A stretch of 64,000 nt of DNA from Halorubrum sp. BV1 (GCF_000746205.1 NZ_JQKV01000006.1:62001-126000), one strand, 5' to 3'; counted from the stretch's first letter, positions 18,120-26,746 are shown. Notes: generated by a model not told the origin, from the letters alone. Made by a program: numbers and translations.

Positions 18120-18182
18120 CTGAGACAGGCTTCGCCTGTTTCACTGACCCGTAGGAGCGACCTGCGTACTACGGAGGTGAAA
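18120..18182 (+). promoter_or_regulatory. Structured leader of the L1 operon, probable L1 autoregulation site
   Basis: Two adjacent hairpins fill the leader. The first (18122-18142) has a 9-bp stem with one G-U pair closing on a TTC loop. The second (18149-18174) pairs CCGTAG with CTACGG. The Shine-Dalgarno GGAGGTGA (18173-18180) begins inside the closing arm of the second hairpin, so stabilising that arm would hide part of the ribosome-binding site. Archaeal L1 is known to repress its own operon by binding mRNA that mimics its 23S rRNA site; in Halobacterium the proposed site is in the 5' leader. The match to that site is inferred from position and folding only. Confidence 0.6.
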
Positions 18183-18821
18183 ATGGCAGACACAATACAA
18201 GAGGCCGTGACCCTCGCACTCGACGATGCCCCCGAGCGGAACTTCCGCGAGACGGTGGACATCGCCATCAACCTGCGAGACCTCGACCTCAACGATCCGT
18301 CGAACCGCATCGACGAGTCCGTCGTGCTGCCGGCTGGAACGGGGCAGGAAACACAGATCGTCGTCTTCGCGGAGGGCGAAACCGCCGTCCGCGCAGAGGA
18401 GGTCGCTGACGAAGTACTCGACAGCGACGACCTCGAAGACTTAGGAGACGACGACGACCGCGCTAAGGATCTGGCCGACGAGACCGACTTCTTCGTCGCC
18501 GAAGCCAGCCTGATGCAGGACATCGGTCGGTACCTCGGTACCGTCCTCGGTCCGCGCGGGAAGATGCCTACCCCACTGCAGCCGGACGACGACGTCGTCG
18601 ACACCGTCAATCGGATGAAAAACACCGTGCAGCTCCGGTCGCGCGACCGGCGCACGTTCCACACTCGTGTCGGTGCAGAAGACATGGGTGCCGAAGCGAT
18701 CTCGGACAACATCGACGTCATCATCCGCCGACTCGAAGCGAACCTCGAAAAGGGGCCGCTCAACATCGACGGGATCTTCGTGAAGACCACGATGGGTCCC
18801 GCAAAGGAGGTGCCCGTATGA
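18183..18821 (+). CDS. rpl1: 50S ribosomal protein L1 (uL1)
   Basis: A 212-residue L1 protein, the binder of the L1 stalk of 23S rRNA and a translational repressor of its own operon in archaea. The frame has the family segments AINLRDLDLNDP, the glycine-rich GPRGKMPTPLQPD and the closing GIFVKTTMGPAKEVPV. The ATG at 18183 follows a strong Shine-Dalgarno; the open frame upstream translates leader RNA and is not conserved. It overlaps rpl10 by four bases. The gene for L11, which precedes L1 in some haloarchaea, is not present upstream. Confidence 0.97.
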   Translation: MADTIQEAVTLALDDAPERNFRETVDIAINLRDLDLNDPSNRIDESVVLPAGTGQETQIVVFAEGETAVRAEEVADEVLDSDDLEDLGDDDDRAKDLADETDFFVAEASLMQDIGRYLGTVLGPRGKMPTPLQPDDDVVDTVNRMKNTVQLRSRDRRTFHTRVGAEDMGAEAISDNIDVIIRRLEANLEKGPLNIDGIFVKTTMGPAKEVPV

Positions 18822-19858
18822 GTTCGGTCCGCAAGACCGAGACGATCCCGCAGTGGAAACAGGAGGAGGTCGACGAGCTCGTCGAGTTCATCGACTCGTT
18901 CAACTCCGTCGGGATCGTCGGCGTCGCCGGCATCCCGAGCCGTCAGCTCCAGGCCATGCGCCGCGAGCTTCACGGCTCCGCGGACGTCCGGATGAGCCGC
19001 AACACGCTCACCGTCCGCGCGCTCGAAGCGGTGAACGATGGCGTCGAGGATCTGACCCAGTACATCTCGGGTCAGGTCGCGCTCATCGGCACGAACGACA
19101 ACCCGTTCGGCCTCTTCAAGCAGCTCGAAGCCTCGAAGACACCCGCCCCGATCAACGCGGGCGAGGTCGCCCCCAACGATGTCGTCATCCCCGAGGGTGA
19201 CACCGGCGTCGACCCTGGGCCGTTCGTCGGCGAACTCCAGACGATCGGCGCGGCCGCGCGCATCCAGGACGGCTCGATCATGGTCACCGAGGACTCGAAG
19301 GTCCTCGAAGAGGGCGAGGTCGTCGACGACGACCTCGCGAACGTCCTGACCGAACTCGGCATCGAGCCGAAGGAAGTCGGACTCGACTTAAAGGGCGTCT
19401 ACTCCGAGGGCGTCCTCTTCGAACCGGACGAACTGGCGATCGACGTCGACGAGTACGAAGCGGACATTCAGGCCGCCGCGGCCGCCGCGCGCAACCTCTC
19501 CGTCAACGCCGCCTACCCGACGGCCGCCACCGCCGGCACCCTTCTCGCGAAGGCGTCCGGCGAGGCGAAGTCGGTCGGGCTGTTCGCGGAGATCGAGAGT
19601 CCGGACGTCGTGCCCGACCTCATCGGGAAGGCCGACGCTCAGCTCCGCGCGCTCGCCGCACAGATCGACGACGACGAGGCGCTCCCCGCGGAGCTACAGG
19701 GGGTCGAGGCGGCCCCGGCTCCGACGACGGACGACGCCGACGACGAACAGGCGGAGGAAGACACAGAGGACACGAACGACGCCGAGGACACCGACGACGA
19801 CGCCGACGAGGACGACGGCGGCGACGGCGGCGACGGTCTCGGCGCGATGTTCGGCTAA
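18818..19858 (+). CDS. rpl10: 50S ribosomal protein L10 (uL10/P0)
   Basis: The 346-residue stalk base protein that anchors dimers of L12 on 23S rRNA. It has the long archaeal form: the RNA-binding N-terminal part (SVGIVGVAGIPSRQLQAMR, RMSRNTLTVRALE), an insertion domain, helical L12-binding spine, then a flexible Asp/Glu-rich hinge ending in the GLGAMFG tail that contacts translation factors. A strong Shine-Dalgarno GGAGGTG sits a few bases before the ATG inside the end of rpl1, and the ATG overlaps the rpl1 stop, giving coupled translation. Confidence 0.97.
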   Translation: MSSVRKTETIPQWKQEEVDELVEFIDSFNSVGIVGVAGIPSRQLQAMRRELHGSADVRMSRNTLTVRALEAVNDGVEDLTQYISGQVALIGTNDNPFGLFKQLEASKTPAPINAGEVAPNDVVIPEGDTGVDPGPFVGELQTIGAAARIQDGSIMVTEDSKVLEEGEVVDDDLANVLTELGIEPKEVGLDLKGVYSEGVLFEPDELAIDVDEYEADIQAAAAAARNLSVNAAYPTAATAGTLLAKASGEAKSVGLFAEIESPDVVPDLIGKADAQLRALAAQIDDDEALPAELQGVEAAPAPTTDDADDEQAEEDTEDTNDAEDTDDDADEDDGGDGGDGLGAMFG

Positions 19859-19876
19859 CACTACGAGGACACACCA

Positions 19877-20215
19877 ATGGAATACGTTTACGCTGCGCTC
19901 ATCCTGAACGAGACTGGCGAAGAGATCAACGAAGACAACATCACCGGCGTGCTGGAAGCCGCCGGCGTCGACGTCGAGGAGTCCCGCGTCAAGGCGCTCG
20001 TCGCCGCGCTGGAAGACGTCGACATCGAGGACGCCATCGAGACGGCCGCCGCGGCCCCCGCCGCCGGCGCGGCCGCCGGTGGCTCCGCGGACGACGACGC
20101 GTCTGACGACGGCGACGAGGAGGCCGACGAGGCCGACGCCGCCGACGAGGAGGACGAGGAGGAGGACGAAGACGAGGGCGACGGCGGCGAAGGTCTCGGC
20201 GAGCTGTTCGGCTGA
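19877..20215 (+). CDS. rpl12: 50S ribosomal protein L12 (P1)
   Basis: A 112-residue archaeal P1-type stalk protein. The N-terminal dimerisation domain (MEYVYAALILNETGEEI, then NITGVLEAAGVDVEESR) is followed by an Ala/Gly hinge, a run of acidic residues and the conserved tail GLGELFG, shared with L10. It is 18 bp after rpl10 and closes the operon. L12 is needed in multiple copies per ribosome, so higher translation than its neighbours is expected. Confidence 0.97.
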   Translation: MEYVYAALILNETGEEINEDNITGVLEAAGVDVEESRVKALVAALEDVDIEDAIETAAAAPAAGAAAGGSADDDASDDGDEEADEADAADEEDEEEDEDEGDGGEGLGELFG

Positions 20216-20277
20216 GACCGGCTTCACCGCGCTCACGTCGTCTCGACAGACGTCGGGACGTGCCCGAAATTCTCTCA

Positions 20278-20282
20278 TTTTT
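20278..20282 (+). terminator. Oligo-T terminator after rpl12
   Basis: A T5 run 63 bp past the rpl12 stop, in a locally AT-rich patch, is the best candidate for an archaeal intrinsic terminator of the ribosomal operon. Confidence 0.4.
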
Positions 20283-20335
20283 GCGCCCGCGAGTGGCGAC
20301 TACACTCCGTCTCAGACCCGCGACTCGGAAGGTGG

Positions 20336-20596
20336 TCAGTCGTCGACCGGCTCGTAGCGCTCGTCTGCGGTGCGGTGGTACTGTTCGGCCGGTGACCGAA
20401 CCCCGACGTAGAGACGCACGTCGGGGAACGAAAGCAGCACGCCGAGCACGGTCAGCGCGCTGCCGACGAGAAGCGCCCATCCCCAACTGGTGAATATCTC
20501 GACGGTGAACTGGAGCGCCCAGACGGCGGCGGCGACCGCGAGGACGCTCACGGCGAACCCGGCGCTCGCTTCCGCGCCCGCGGCGTCGGTCGTCAT
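20336..20596 (-). CDS. Small membrane protein, two transmembrane segments
   Basis: An 86-residue protein with two hydrophobic helices at about residues 13-33 and 40-58 joined by a short IFTSWGW turn, followed by a charged C-terminal tail (SPAEQYHRTADERYEPVDD). No family is recognised. It is convergent with the ribosomal operon and lies downstream of another membrane-protein gene on the same strand, with 102 bp between them. Confidence 0.65.
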   Translation of the reverse strand: MTTDAAGAEASAGFAVSVLAVAAAVWALQFTVEIFTSWGWALLVGSALTVLGVLLSFPDVRLYVGVRSPAEQYHRTADERYEPVDD

Positions 20597-20698
20597 ACTC
20601 CACGATTCTCGCCGTCCGAAATAAGCGGTTCCCGCCGGCTATCACTCGCGAGAATCGCGGGCCAACTGCCGGGTCGATCGGACGCCGTCGTGACCGCT

Positions 20699-21169
20699 TC
20701 AGGCGTCCGTTTCGAGCCGTTCGGAGGGGCTGACCGCCGTCGTGACGGCGTCGCCGTGAGTCACCGCGAGTCCGACGCCGACGACGGCGCCGTACGCGGC
20801 GATCGCGAGCCAACCGTACCCGACGAGTGCGAGTCCGTCCGCGCTCATTCCGCCGAGCACCCAGCCGAACGACACGGCGGTCCACGCGGCGAGCGCGCCG
20901 ACGTAGAGGGCGAGCGGCGTCCCCGTGAGCGAGGTTCGTTCGAAGCGGTCGATACGATCGTCGGTCGCGTCGCTCTCTATGACCTCCTCTCGGCGGGCGA
21001 ACATCCCCGCGGCGACGACCGTCCCGACCGCGGCGACGGCGAACCACGCGTACCCGACGACCGGAACCGCCACGGAGATGACGCCGAGCGCCCACAGCGC
21101 GGTGAATCCGCTGACTACCACCGCGAGCGCACAGTACCCCCGAAAGCACTGCGTTAACACATGTCTCAT
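20699..21169 (-). CDS. Membrane protein, four to five transmembrane segments
   Basis: A 156-residue protein with hydrophobic segments at about residues 12-33, 36-56, 85-106 and 112-136. The two halves are similar in layout (each has a Gly/Ala-rich pair with a VGYxWxAxAA segment: VVGYAWFAVAA and LVGYGWLAIAA), suggesting an internal duplication. A charged loop separates them. Function unknown. Its ATG at 21169 lies inside a short palindrome and behind AT-rich promoter sequence. Confidence 0.65.
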   Translation of the reverse strand: MRHVLTQCFRGYCALAVVVSGFTALWALGVISVAVPVVGYAWFAVAAVGTVVAAGMFARREEVIESDATDDRIDRFERTSLTGTPLALYVGALAAWTAVSFGWVLGGMSADGLALVGYGWLAIAAYGAVVGVGLAVTHGDAVTTAVSPSERLETDA

Positions 21170-21206
21170 ATAAGATGAGATATTATACTGAGATGTTATA
21201 AAATCA
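21164..21206 (-). promoter_or_regulatory. AT-rich promoter with inverted repeats for the 156-residue membrane protein
   Basis: On the minus strand a TATA-type TTTTATAAC lies about 30 bp upstream of the ATG at 21169. Between them the motif ATCTCA recurs, and TCTCAT (21164-21169) faces ATGAGA (21175-21180) across a 5-bp spacer, covering the start codon. This arrangement suggests an operator; no regulator is identified. Confidence 0.45.
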
Positions 21207-21327
21207 CCGCCGGGCGAAGCGGGTCACGGCGGTCGCGGAGCCGTCGTCGCCCCCGAGACCGAACGCTAGTATCCAGTGTGATAACGACGCCCGCGAGTTT
21301 TTAACCCGCTCGGAAAAACCGGGCGTA

Positions 21328-21519
21328 ATGAAAATCGTCGACGGCGACAGGATCGAGTGTGATCGGTGCGAGTCGGTGTTCCCGATCGAGGACGTCTCGC
21401 TGCTCGAAAAAGAGACGAACCGCGACTACGAGCGCGTGCTCTGTGCCGACTGTCTCGGGATCGTCGGCGTTCCTCAGGGGTACACGCTCCGTCGAGACAT
21501 CAGTCACCTCGCGGGGTGA
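21328..21519 (+). CDS. Small zinc-ribbon protein
   Basis: A 63-residue protein with two Cys pairs, CDRC (residues 11-14) and CADC about 25 residues later, a spacing typical of a compact zinc ribbon. A TTTTTAA element (21297-21303) sits about 25 bp upstream of the ATG, so the transcript is probably leaderless. Such tiny zinc proteins are abundant in haloarchaea; their partners are mostly unknown. Confidence 0.75.
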   Translation: MKIVDGDRIECDRCESVFPIEDVSLLEKETNRDYERVLCADCLGIVGVPQGYTLRRDISHLAG

Positions 21520-21605
21520 ACCGTCGCGTTCTCGGAACAGATCACGTCGATCGCCACTGCCTGCCCATCGAAGTGCTTTTTTAGCGGCGAGGGAAACTCG
21601 CGGGC

Positions 21606-21821
21606 ATGGAAATCGACGCGGAACTCCGTCGGCAGATCACGGTCTCGCTGCTGGCGGCCGCGGCATTCATTCTCGGGCTGGTCGGCATCGGGCTCACCTT
21701 CGGCGGGTCGGCCGCGCTGCCGGAGGCCGGCGCAATCGCTCTCGTCGCACTGCTCGCTGGATTCGTCCTGTTGATGGCGCTCGTCGGCGCGTACCTCATC
21801 CGCGCGAACGGTGACGACTGA
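21606..21821 (+). CDS. Small membrane protein, two transmembrane segments
   Basis: A 71-residue protein with a short amphipathic N-terminus (EIDAELRRQI) and two hydrophobic helices at about residues 11-31 and 40-64, ending RANGDD. A T-rich CTTTTTTAG element (21577-21585) lies about 25 bp upstream of the ATG. Function unknown. It is convergent with priL, three bases separating the stops. Confidence 0.65.
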   Translation: MEIDAELRRQITVSLLAAAAFILGLVGIGLTFGGSAALPEAGAIALVALLAGFVLLMALVGAYLIRANGDD

Positions 21822-21824
21822 GCG

Positions 21825-23033
21825 TTAGTCGGTCGCGTCAGCGCCCTCCTCGTTTTCACTCCCCTCGTCTGCGCGCCGTTCTCGCCAGTCCGTGATCTCG
21901 TCGGCCGCCGCCACCTGCTTCTCGTAGTACGCGAGGGGGTCGACGGCGACCTGCATGTGGTCGTCCTCGTTGTGACAGATCCCGTAGTTGGCGAGCGTCT
22001 CGCAGGTCGGCGGCGGGTACTGCGTTCCCCGGTCGTCCCGCAGGTACTCGGTCTGATACCGGATCCCCTCCGCGTCGAGGCTCGTGTCGGCACAGAAGGA
22101 GACGATTTCGTCCGGCGTCATCCCGATGCCGACGAGAAACGCCATCAGCGCGAACGATTCGGGCGGGGACAGCTCCGCGCCACGCTCTGCCTTCTCGATC
22201 AGGTTCGTCATACACGGCGGGAACAGGTCCGGGGCGACGACGTCGACCGGTCCGGCGTACGTCCGCTCGGAGAGCAGTCGCTTGAGGTCGGCCACACCAG
22301 ACTCCAGTTCCGCCGCGATGCCGCCGTCGTCGGCCAGTTCGAAGGGAAGTCCCTCGCGGACGCGTTCGGTGACTGCGGATTCGAGCGCGCGCAGGAGGTC
22401 GTCGCGAGGGAGACGGACCGCGCCGTCGGCGAGCGCCCGGTTGACGAGCCGCCACGACTCACCCCACGACGGCGACGTGAGGCTGAGGTACGCCCCTACC
22501 GCGACGCGGTAGTGGTCGGCCGCGGGCCCCGCGCCTCCGCCTCCGCTTCCGACCGGGGCTCTGCCGGCCGCGCTTCCACCGACCGCGCTTCCGCTGCGCG
22601 GAGCGGTCCCTTCCGCCCGCACCGCGTCCTCGAGGTCGAACTCGTCGAGCAGGTCGTCGAGCGTGACGGTCGGCGTCGGCACCGATCGGAGTCCGTCGTC
22701 CGTCGCGAGGTCCCCGCGGACCCGGTCCATCGCGGTCGCCGCCTCCGCGGCGGCGTACTTCTCGATGGCGGGCTCGGAGTCGAGGAGCGAGACGAGTATC
22801 CGCGCGATCGGGTACGAGAGCAGTTCGCCCTGCGTGTCGTAGTCCGACTCGTCCGGGAACCGTCCGCTCTCCGATTCGACCGTCCCGTCGAGTAAGGCGC
22901 GCTCGACTCGCTCGCGGCCGCGCTCGACCGCCGGCGCGTCCGTCGCGACGAGTTCCGGCAGCGACACCGCCGCGTCGGCGACGGCCTCGCGGGCGCTCGC
23001 GAAGAACGGGTACTTGGCGTCGAGCACGTCCAT
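21825..23033 (-). CDS. priL: DNA primase large subunit
   Basis: The 402-residue large subunit of the archaeal primase, which with PriS makes RNA/DNA primers at replication forks. The N-terminus MDVLDAKYPFF is typical. The C-terminal domain holds the four cysteines for a [4Fe-4S] cluster: PPCMTN, FCADTS, PPTCETLA and GICHNED, all intact. A Gly/Ser/Ala-rich low-complexity insertion sits at about residues 140-170. The small subunit gene is not in this window. It uses the ATG at 23033. Confidence 0.94.
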   Translation of the reverse strand: MDVLDAKYPFFASAREAVADAAVSLPELVATDAPAVERGRERVERALLDGTVESESGRFPDESDYDTQGELLSYPIARILVSLLDSEPAIEKYAAAEAATAMDRVRGDLATDDGLRSVPTPTVTLDDLLDEFDLEDAVRAEGTAPRSGSAVGGSAAGRAPVGSGGGGAGPAADHYRVAVGAYLSLTSPSWGESWRLVNRALADGAVRLPRDDLLRALESAVTERVREGLPFELADDGGIAAELESGVADLKRLLSERTYAGPVDVVAPDLFPPCMTNLIEKAERGAELSPPESFALMAFLVGIGMTPDEIVSFCADTSLDAEGIRYQTEYLRDDRGTQYPPPTCETLANYGICHNEDDHMQVAVDPLAYYEKQVAAADEITDWRERRADEGSENEEGADATD

Positions 23034-23096
23034 GTCCGCTCCGAGGTAGCGACGGCCGGCGAATAAGCGGTGCGGTCCGTGCCGGGCCGGGCGCGG

Positions 23097-23768
23097 CTAC
23101 TCGCCGGCCGTGTCCGACTCGTCGCCACGCTCCTCGACCGGCGCGCCCGGCGCGTTCGATTTCACGCTGCGGAGCCCCTGTTTCGCCTTCTGTTTCGAGG
23201 CGTACCCCTGACCGCCGTCGGCGATGATGTTGCCGTTGTCATGGCGGAGCCGCCAGCGCCGCTTGCCCGCCTTGTCCGTGAACAGCTCGAACGTCGCGCT
23301 GCTGCCCCCCTCTTCGGGCGGTTCTTCGTCGCTATCGACGTCGACCACGTGGCCTCCCGGGGCGTTCCGCTGGACGCTCTCGATGCCCGACCGCGCGTCG
23401 CGTTTGTCGGTGTACCCCTCTCCGCCGTCGGCGATGATGTTGCCGTTGTCGTGGCGAAGCCGCCAGCGCCACTTGTCGGCGGTGTCGGCGTATAACTCGA
23501 ACGTCGCCTTGCTCGCGACGGCGTCGTCGTCGATCTCGCCGTCGGCCTCGGGCCACTCCATCTCGACTTCGAAGTGGACCGTCTCGCCCTGTCGTTCGAG
23601 TTCCACCTCGACGTCCGGTTCCGCCGCCGGGTCGGCCGTCACGGTTCCCGTCTCGTCGACGGGCACGGGTTCGCCCCGGCGGAGCGCCCGAGCGATGCGT
23701 CGGAAGTACGTCGCCATCGCCTGTCTGCTCCGGGGCTGTCGCGACTCGTGGACCGTTTCGTCTGTCAT
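23097..23768 (-). CDS. Amphi-Trp domain protein with two YegP/HVO_2922-type repeats
   Basis: A 223-residue protein of three parts. Residues about 10-85 resemble the amphi-Trp domain (ATYFRRIARALRRGE, then ERQGETVHFEVEMEWPEAD). Two copies of a YegP/DUF1508-like unit follow (about 90-145 and 155-208), each with ATFELxxDxxxKxRWRLRHDNGN, an IIADGG turn and SVxxNAPG. The two units are about 60 percent identical to each other at the protein level, a recent internal duplication. The frame continues upstream, but the ATG at 23768 precedes the conserved start. YegP-like domains occur singly or in tandem; their function is unclear. Confidence 0.82.
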   Translation of the reverse strand: MTDETVHESRQPRSRQAMATYFRRIARALRRGEPVPVDETGTVTADPAAEPDVEVELERQGETVHFEVEMEWPEADGEIDDDAVASKATFELYADTADKWRWRLRHDNGNIIADGGEGYTDKRDARSGIESVQRNAPGGHVVDVDSDEEPPEEGGSSATFELFTDKAGKRRWRLRHDNGNIIADGGQGYASKQKAKQGLRSVKSNAPGAPVEERGDESDTAGE

Positions 23769-23867
23769 GCGTATACATCTCATACTCGGTGTACAAAACC
23801 CTGTGCCCCGTGTCCCCGTCCGGTCGCACGGACAAGACCTAAGTGGCGTTCTCTCGGCTGTCGACGT

Positions 23868-24146
23868 ATGAGCGAGGAGTCGGAACGCGTCGAGACCCCC
23901 GAGGGGAGCGGCGACGCTGGCGACGAGCCGGCCGGTGAGGAGACGAAGGGGATCCGCGAAGGCGTCGAGGAGTCGACGGGTGACCCGCGGCTCATCCTCC
24001 TGTTGAACGCCGTGCTGTCGGGGTGGCTGGCGTGGACGGCAGTGTGGGGACTCGATCTCTTGGCCGTCGTCGACTACAGTCTCTCCACCGTCGGCGGTCT
24101 CGCGGCCGTGATCTTCGCGCTGACGTACGTCGTCGTGTTGCGGTGA
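23868..24146 (+). CDS. Small membrane protein with acidic N-terminus
   Basis: A 92-residue protein: 40 residues of Glu/Gly-rich, probably cytoplasmic sequence, then two hydrophobic segments at about 42-60 and 66-90 ending in VVVLR. The frame is open upstream but that part is antisense to the amphi-Trp gene. The two ATGs are divergent, 99 bp apart. No family recognised. Confidence 0.6.
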   Translation: MSEESERVETPEGSGDAGDEPAGEETKGIREGVEESTGDPRLILLLNAVLSGWLAWTAVWGLDLLAVVDYSLSTVGGLAAVIFALTYVVVLR

Positions 24147-24226
24147 GCGTCGCGACCCGAGTACGCTCGACCGCGGTCGGCCGCGGTTCGCCATCTTTTA
24201 ACTCGAACGCGACCGGACATCCGTCG

Positions 24227-24904
24227 ATGACCATCGAAGACCGCGACAACGCGCACCTCATCACGCACGCGCTGGCGACGGACACCCTCTCGCGGCTCCG
24301 CGACGCCGAGACCGAGCAGGTGGCGTTCCGCAAAGGGCTGGTGAAGCTCGGCCGCATCTGCGGGTACGAGATCATCGACGGCGCGATGGAGACCGAGTAC
24401 GTGCCGGTCGAGACGCCGCTCGAAGAGACGACCGGCGAGCGCGTGAAGGGGCTCGACGACGTGGTGATAATCAACGTCCTCCGGGCCGCGACCCCGTTCG
24501 TCGAGGGGCTGCTCAAGGCGTTCCCGCGCGCGAAACAGGGCGTCATCTCCGCCGGTCGCGACGAGGACGCGGGGATGACCGACGACGGCGAGTTCCCGAT
24601 CACCATCGACTACGTGAAGCTGCCGGAGATCCGACCCGAGGACACCGTCATCGTCGCCGATCCGATGCTCGCGACCGGCTCCACGATGGCCGCCGTCCTC
24701 GACCACGTCCTCGCGGAAGCCGACGACTTCGAGGACCTGTTTGTCCTTTCCGCGGTCTCTGCGCCCGACGGACTCATCCGCGTGAGCGAGGCGGTCCCCG
24801 AGGCCGACCTGCTGACGGTCGCGATCGACGACCGCCTCGATGACGAGGGGTTCATCGTCCCCGGCCTCGGCGACGCCGGCGACCGCGCGTTCCGAACGGT
24901 CTGA
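24227..24904 (+). CDS. upp: Uracil phosphoribosyltransferase
   Basis: A 225-residue phosphoribosyltransferase converting uracil and PRPP to UMP in pyrimidine salvage. The PRPP-binding loop reads VIVADPMLATGSTM, with an LRAATPFVEGLL segment upstream and the uracil-site region near the C-terminus (DDEGFIVPGLGDAGDR). The length is normal. An upstream CTTTTAAC element about 30 bp before the ATG is a likely TATA box. Single gene, no operon partner. Confidence 0.95.
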   Translation: MTIEDRDNAHLITHALATDTLSRLRDAETEQVAFRKGLVKLGRICGYEIIDGAMETEYVPVETPLEETTGERVKGLDDVVIINVLRAATPFVEGLLKAFPRAKQGVISAGRDEDAGMTDDGEFPITIDYVKLPEIRPEDTVIVADPMLATGSTMAAVLDHVLAEADDFEDLFVLSAVSAPDGLIRVSEAVPEADLLTVAIDDRLDDEGFIVPGLGDAGDRAFRTV

Positions 24905-24981
24905 CTCCCGCCGCGGTCGGACGTCTCCGCCGTCAGACGCTCTCGACGTACATTTAAGAGCCATCCCCGCGACCGATCGGT

Positions 24982-25194
24982 ATGAGCAACGCGGCGACGA
25001 GCGAGCCCTGCGACGCCTGTGGCGACCCCACGACGGACGCGCTCGCGCGGACCGTCCGCCTGAGCGTCGACCGCGCGAACATCGACACCCAGCGCCTGTG
25101 TCCCGACTGCTTCGCCGACTGGATCCGGCGGTATCAAGACCGGATGGCCGGCCGCGACGGCGATGGCGGCGACTCGGAGATCATCGTCGACTGA
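24982..25194 (+). CDS. Small zinc-finger protein
   Basis: A 70-residue protein with CDACG (residues 10-14) and CPDCF about 30 residues later, a two-knuckle zinc ribbon, and an acidic C-terminus. An ATTTAAGA TATA-like element lies about 25 bp upstream of the ATG. It sits between upp and thrC on the same strand, but each has its own promoter-like sequence. Confidence 0.7.
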   Translation: MSNAATSEPCDACGDPTTDALARTVRLSVDRANIDTQRLCPDCFADWIRRYQDRMAGRDGDGGDSEIIVD

Positions 25195-25293
25195 CGGGCG
25201 TCATTCGAGTTTCGGCTCCGCCGGGGTTGTCCCCCCGGCAACGTCCGACCGGACCGCCCGTCTTAAGCCCCGTCGGCACGGACGCCGAAGCAA

Positions 25294-26577
25294 ATGGATC
25301 TCGCCATCGACGCCCCCGCCCCGTCGGCACCCGACTGCGCCGACGACGGGACGTGGCTCGCCTGCATCGAGTGCGACGAGACGTTCGCTCCCTTCGCGAC
25401 CGTGCGGTACACCTGCGACGAGTGTGACGGCTTACTGGAGGTTCGCTACGACGACCCGCCGACGTTCGACGAGTTCGGCGCGGGCGCGCCGACCGAGGGG
25501 CCGGACCGCGGCGTCTGGCGCTACCGCGAGGGGCTCCCCTTCGATCTGGGCGTGACGCTCCCGGAGGGCGACACGCCGCTCCACCGCGTCCCCCGCATCG
25601 AAGACGAGGTCGGCGTCGACGCGCTCCGGATCAAACACGAGGGGATGAATCCCACCGGCTCGTTCAAGGACCGCGGCATGACCGTCGGCGTCCGCGTCGC
25701 CAAGGAGCTCGGCGTCGGCGCGCTCGCCTGCGCGTCGACGGGTAACACCTCCGCGGCGCTCGCGGCCTACGGCGGCCGCGGCGACATGGAGACGCTCGTG
25801 TTGCTCCCGCAGGGAAAAGTCGCCGCGGGGAAGATTGCACAGGCCAGTCTCCACGGCGCGCGCATCCTCGAAGTGGACGGCAACTTCGACGCCTGCCTCG
25901 ACATCGTTCAAGAGTTGGCCGCCCGCGGCGAGGCGTACCTGCTCAACTCGCTCAACCCCTTCCGCTTGGAGGGCCAGAAGACGATCGGCTTCGAGATCTT
26001 GGAGGCGTTCCGCGACGACTACGGGACGTTCCCGGACCGGATCGTCCTCCCCGTCGGCAATGCCGGCAACACCTCGGCGCTGTATAAGGGATTCCGCGAA
26101 CTCGTCCAGTCGGGCGCACTCGCCGTCGACGAGGTTCCCACGCTCACCGGCGTGCAGGCGGCGGGCGCGGCACCGATGGTGGAAGCGATCGAAGAGGGCA
26201 ACGACGAGATCCGCCGCTGGGAGGAGGTCGAGACGCGCGCGACCGCGATCCGCATCGGCAACCCGGTCAACGCGCCGAAGGCGATCCCCGGAATCAGGAA
26301 CACCGGCGGCACCGCGGTCGCCGTCGAGGACGACGAGATCACCGAGGCGCAGCGACAGCTCGCCGAGGAGGGCGTCGGCGTCGAACCCGCCTCCGCCGCG
26401 AGCCTCGCCGGGCTGAAGAAGCTCCGCCGCGAGGGCGTCGTCGACGACGACGAGCAGGTCGTCTGTCTGACGACCGGCCACCTGCTGAAAGACCCCGATG
26501 CCGCCTACGAGGCCGGCGGCGACCCCGAACCCGTCCCGAACGACGTCGACGCCGTGGTCGAGCACCTGCACGAGTGA
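25294..26577 (+). CDS. thrC: Threonine synthase
   Basis: A 427-residue PLP enzyme converting O-phosphohomoserine to threonine. An N-terminal zinc ribbon (Cys24, 27, 41, 44) precedes the fold-type II core, with the PLP lysine at residue 125 in NPTGSFKDRG and the glycine-rich phosphate loop in PVGNAGNTS. This is the archaeal-type ThrC with zinc ribbon. A TCTTAAG element about 30 bp before the ATG serves as the likely TATA box. Confidence 0.95.
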   Translation: MDLAIDAPAPSAPDCADDGTWLACIECDETFAPFATVRYTCDECDGLLEVRYDDPPTFDEFGAGAPTEGPDRGVWRYREGLPFDLGVTLPEGDTPLHRVPRIEDEVGVDALRIKHEGMNPTGSFKDRGMTVGVRVAKELGVGALACASTGNTSAALAAYGGRGDMETLVLLPQGKVAAGKIAQASLHGARILEVDGNFDACLDIVQELAARGEAYLLNSLNPFRLEGQKTIGFEILEAFRDDYGTFPDRIVLPVGNAGNTSALYKGFRELVQSGALAVDEVPTLTGVQAAGAAPMVEAIEEGNDEIRRWEEVETRATAIRIGNPVNAPKAIPGIRNTGGTAVAVEDDEITEAQRQLAEEGVGVEPASAASLAGLKKLRREGVVDDDEQVVCLTTGHLLKDPDAAYEAGGDPEPVPNDVDAVVEHLHE

Positions 26578-26746
26578 TCGTCGCGGGAGCGTCGTCACTC
26601 CCGTCAGGACCGGGGACGCAACCACCGACGGCGCGAGCTGCCGCCGCCTCGATCTGAGAGCGGACGCCAGATCGGTCTATCGTCGTATGCCGTGTGAAAC
26701 CCGTCCCGCGTGGAAACTACGGTCCGGACAGTCGGGGACCCGACGC

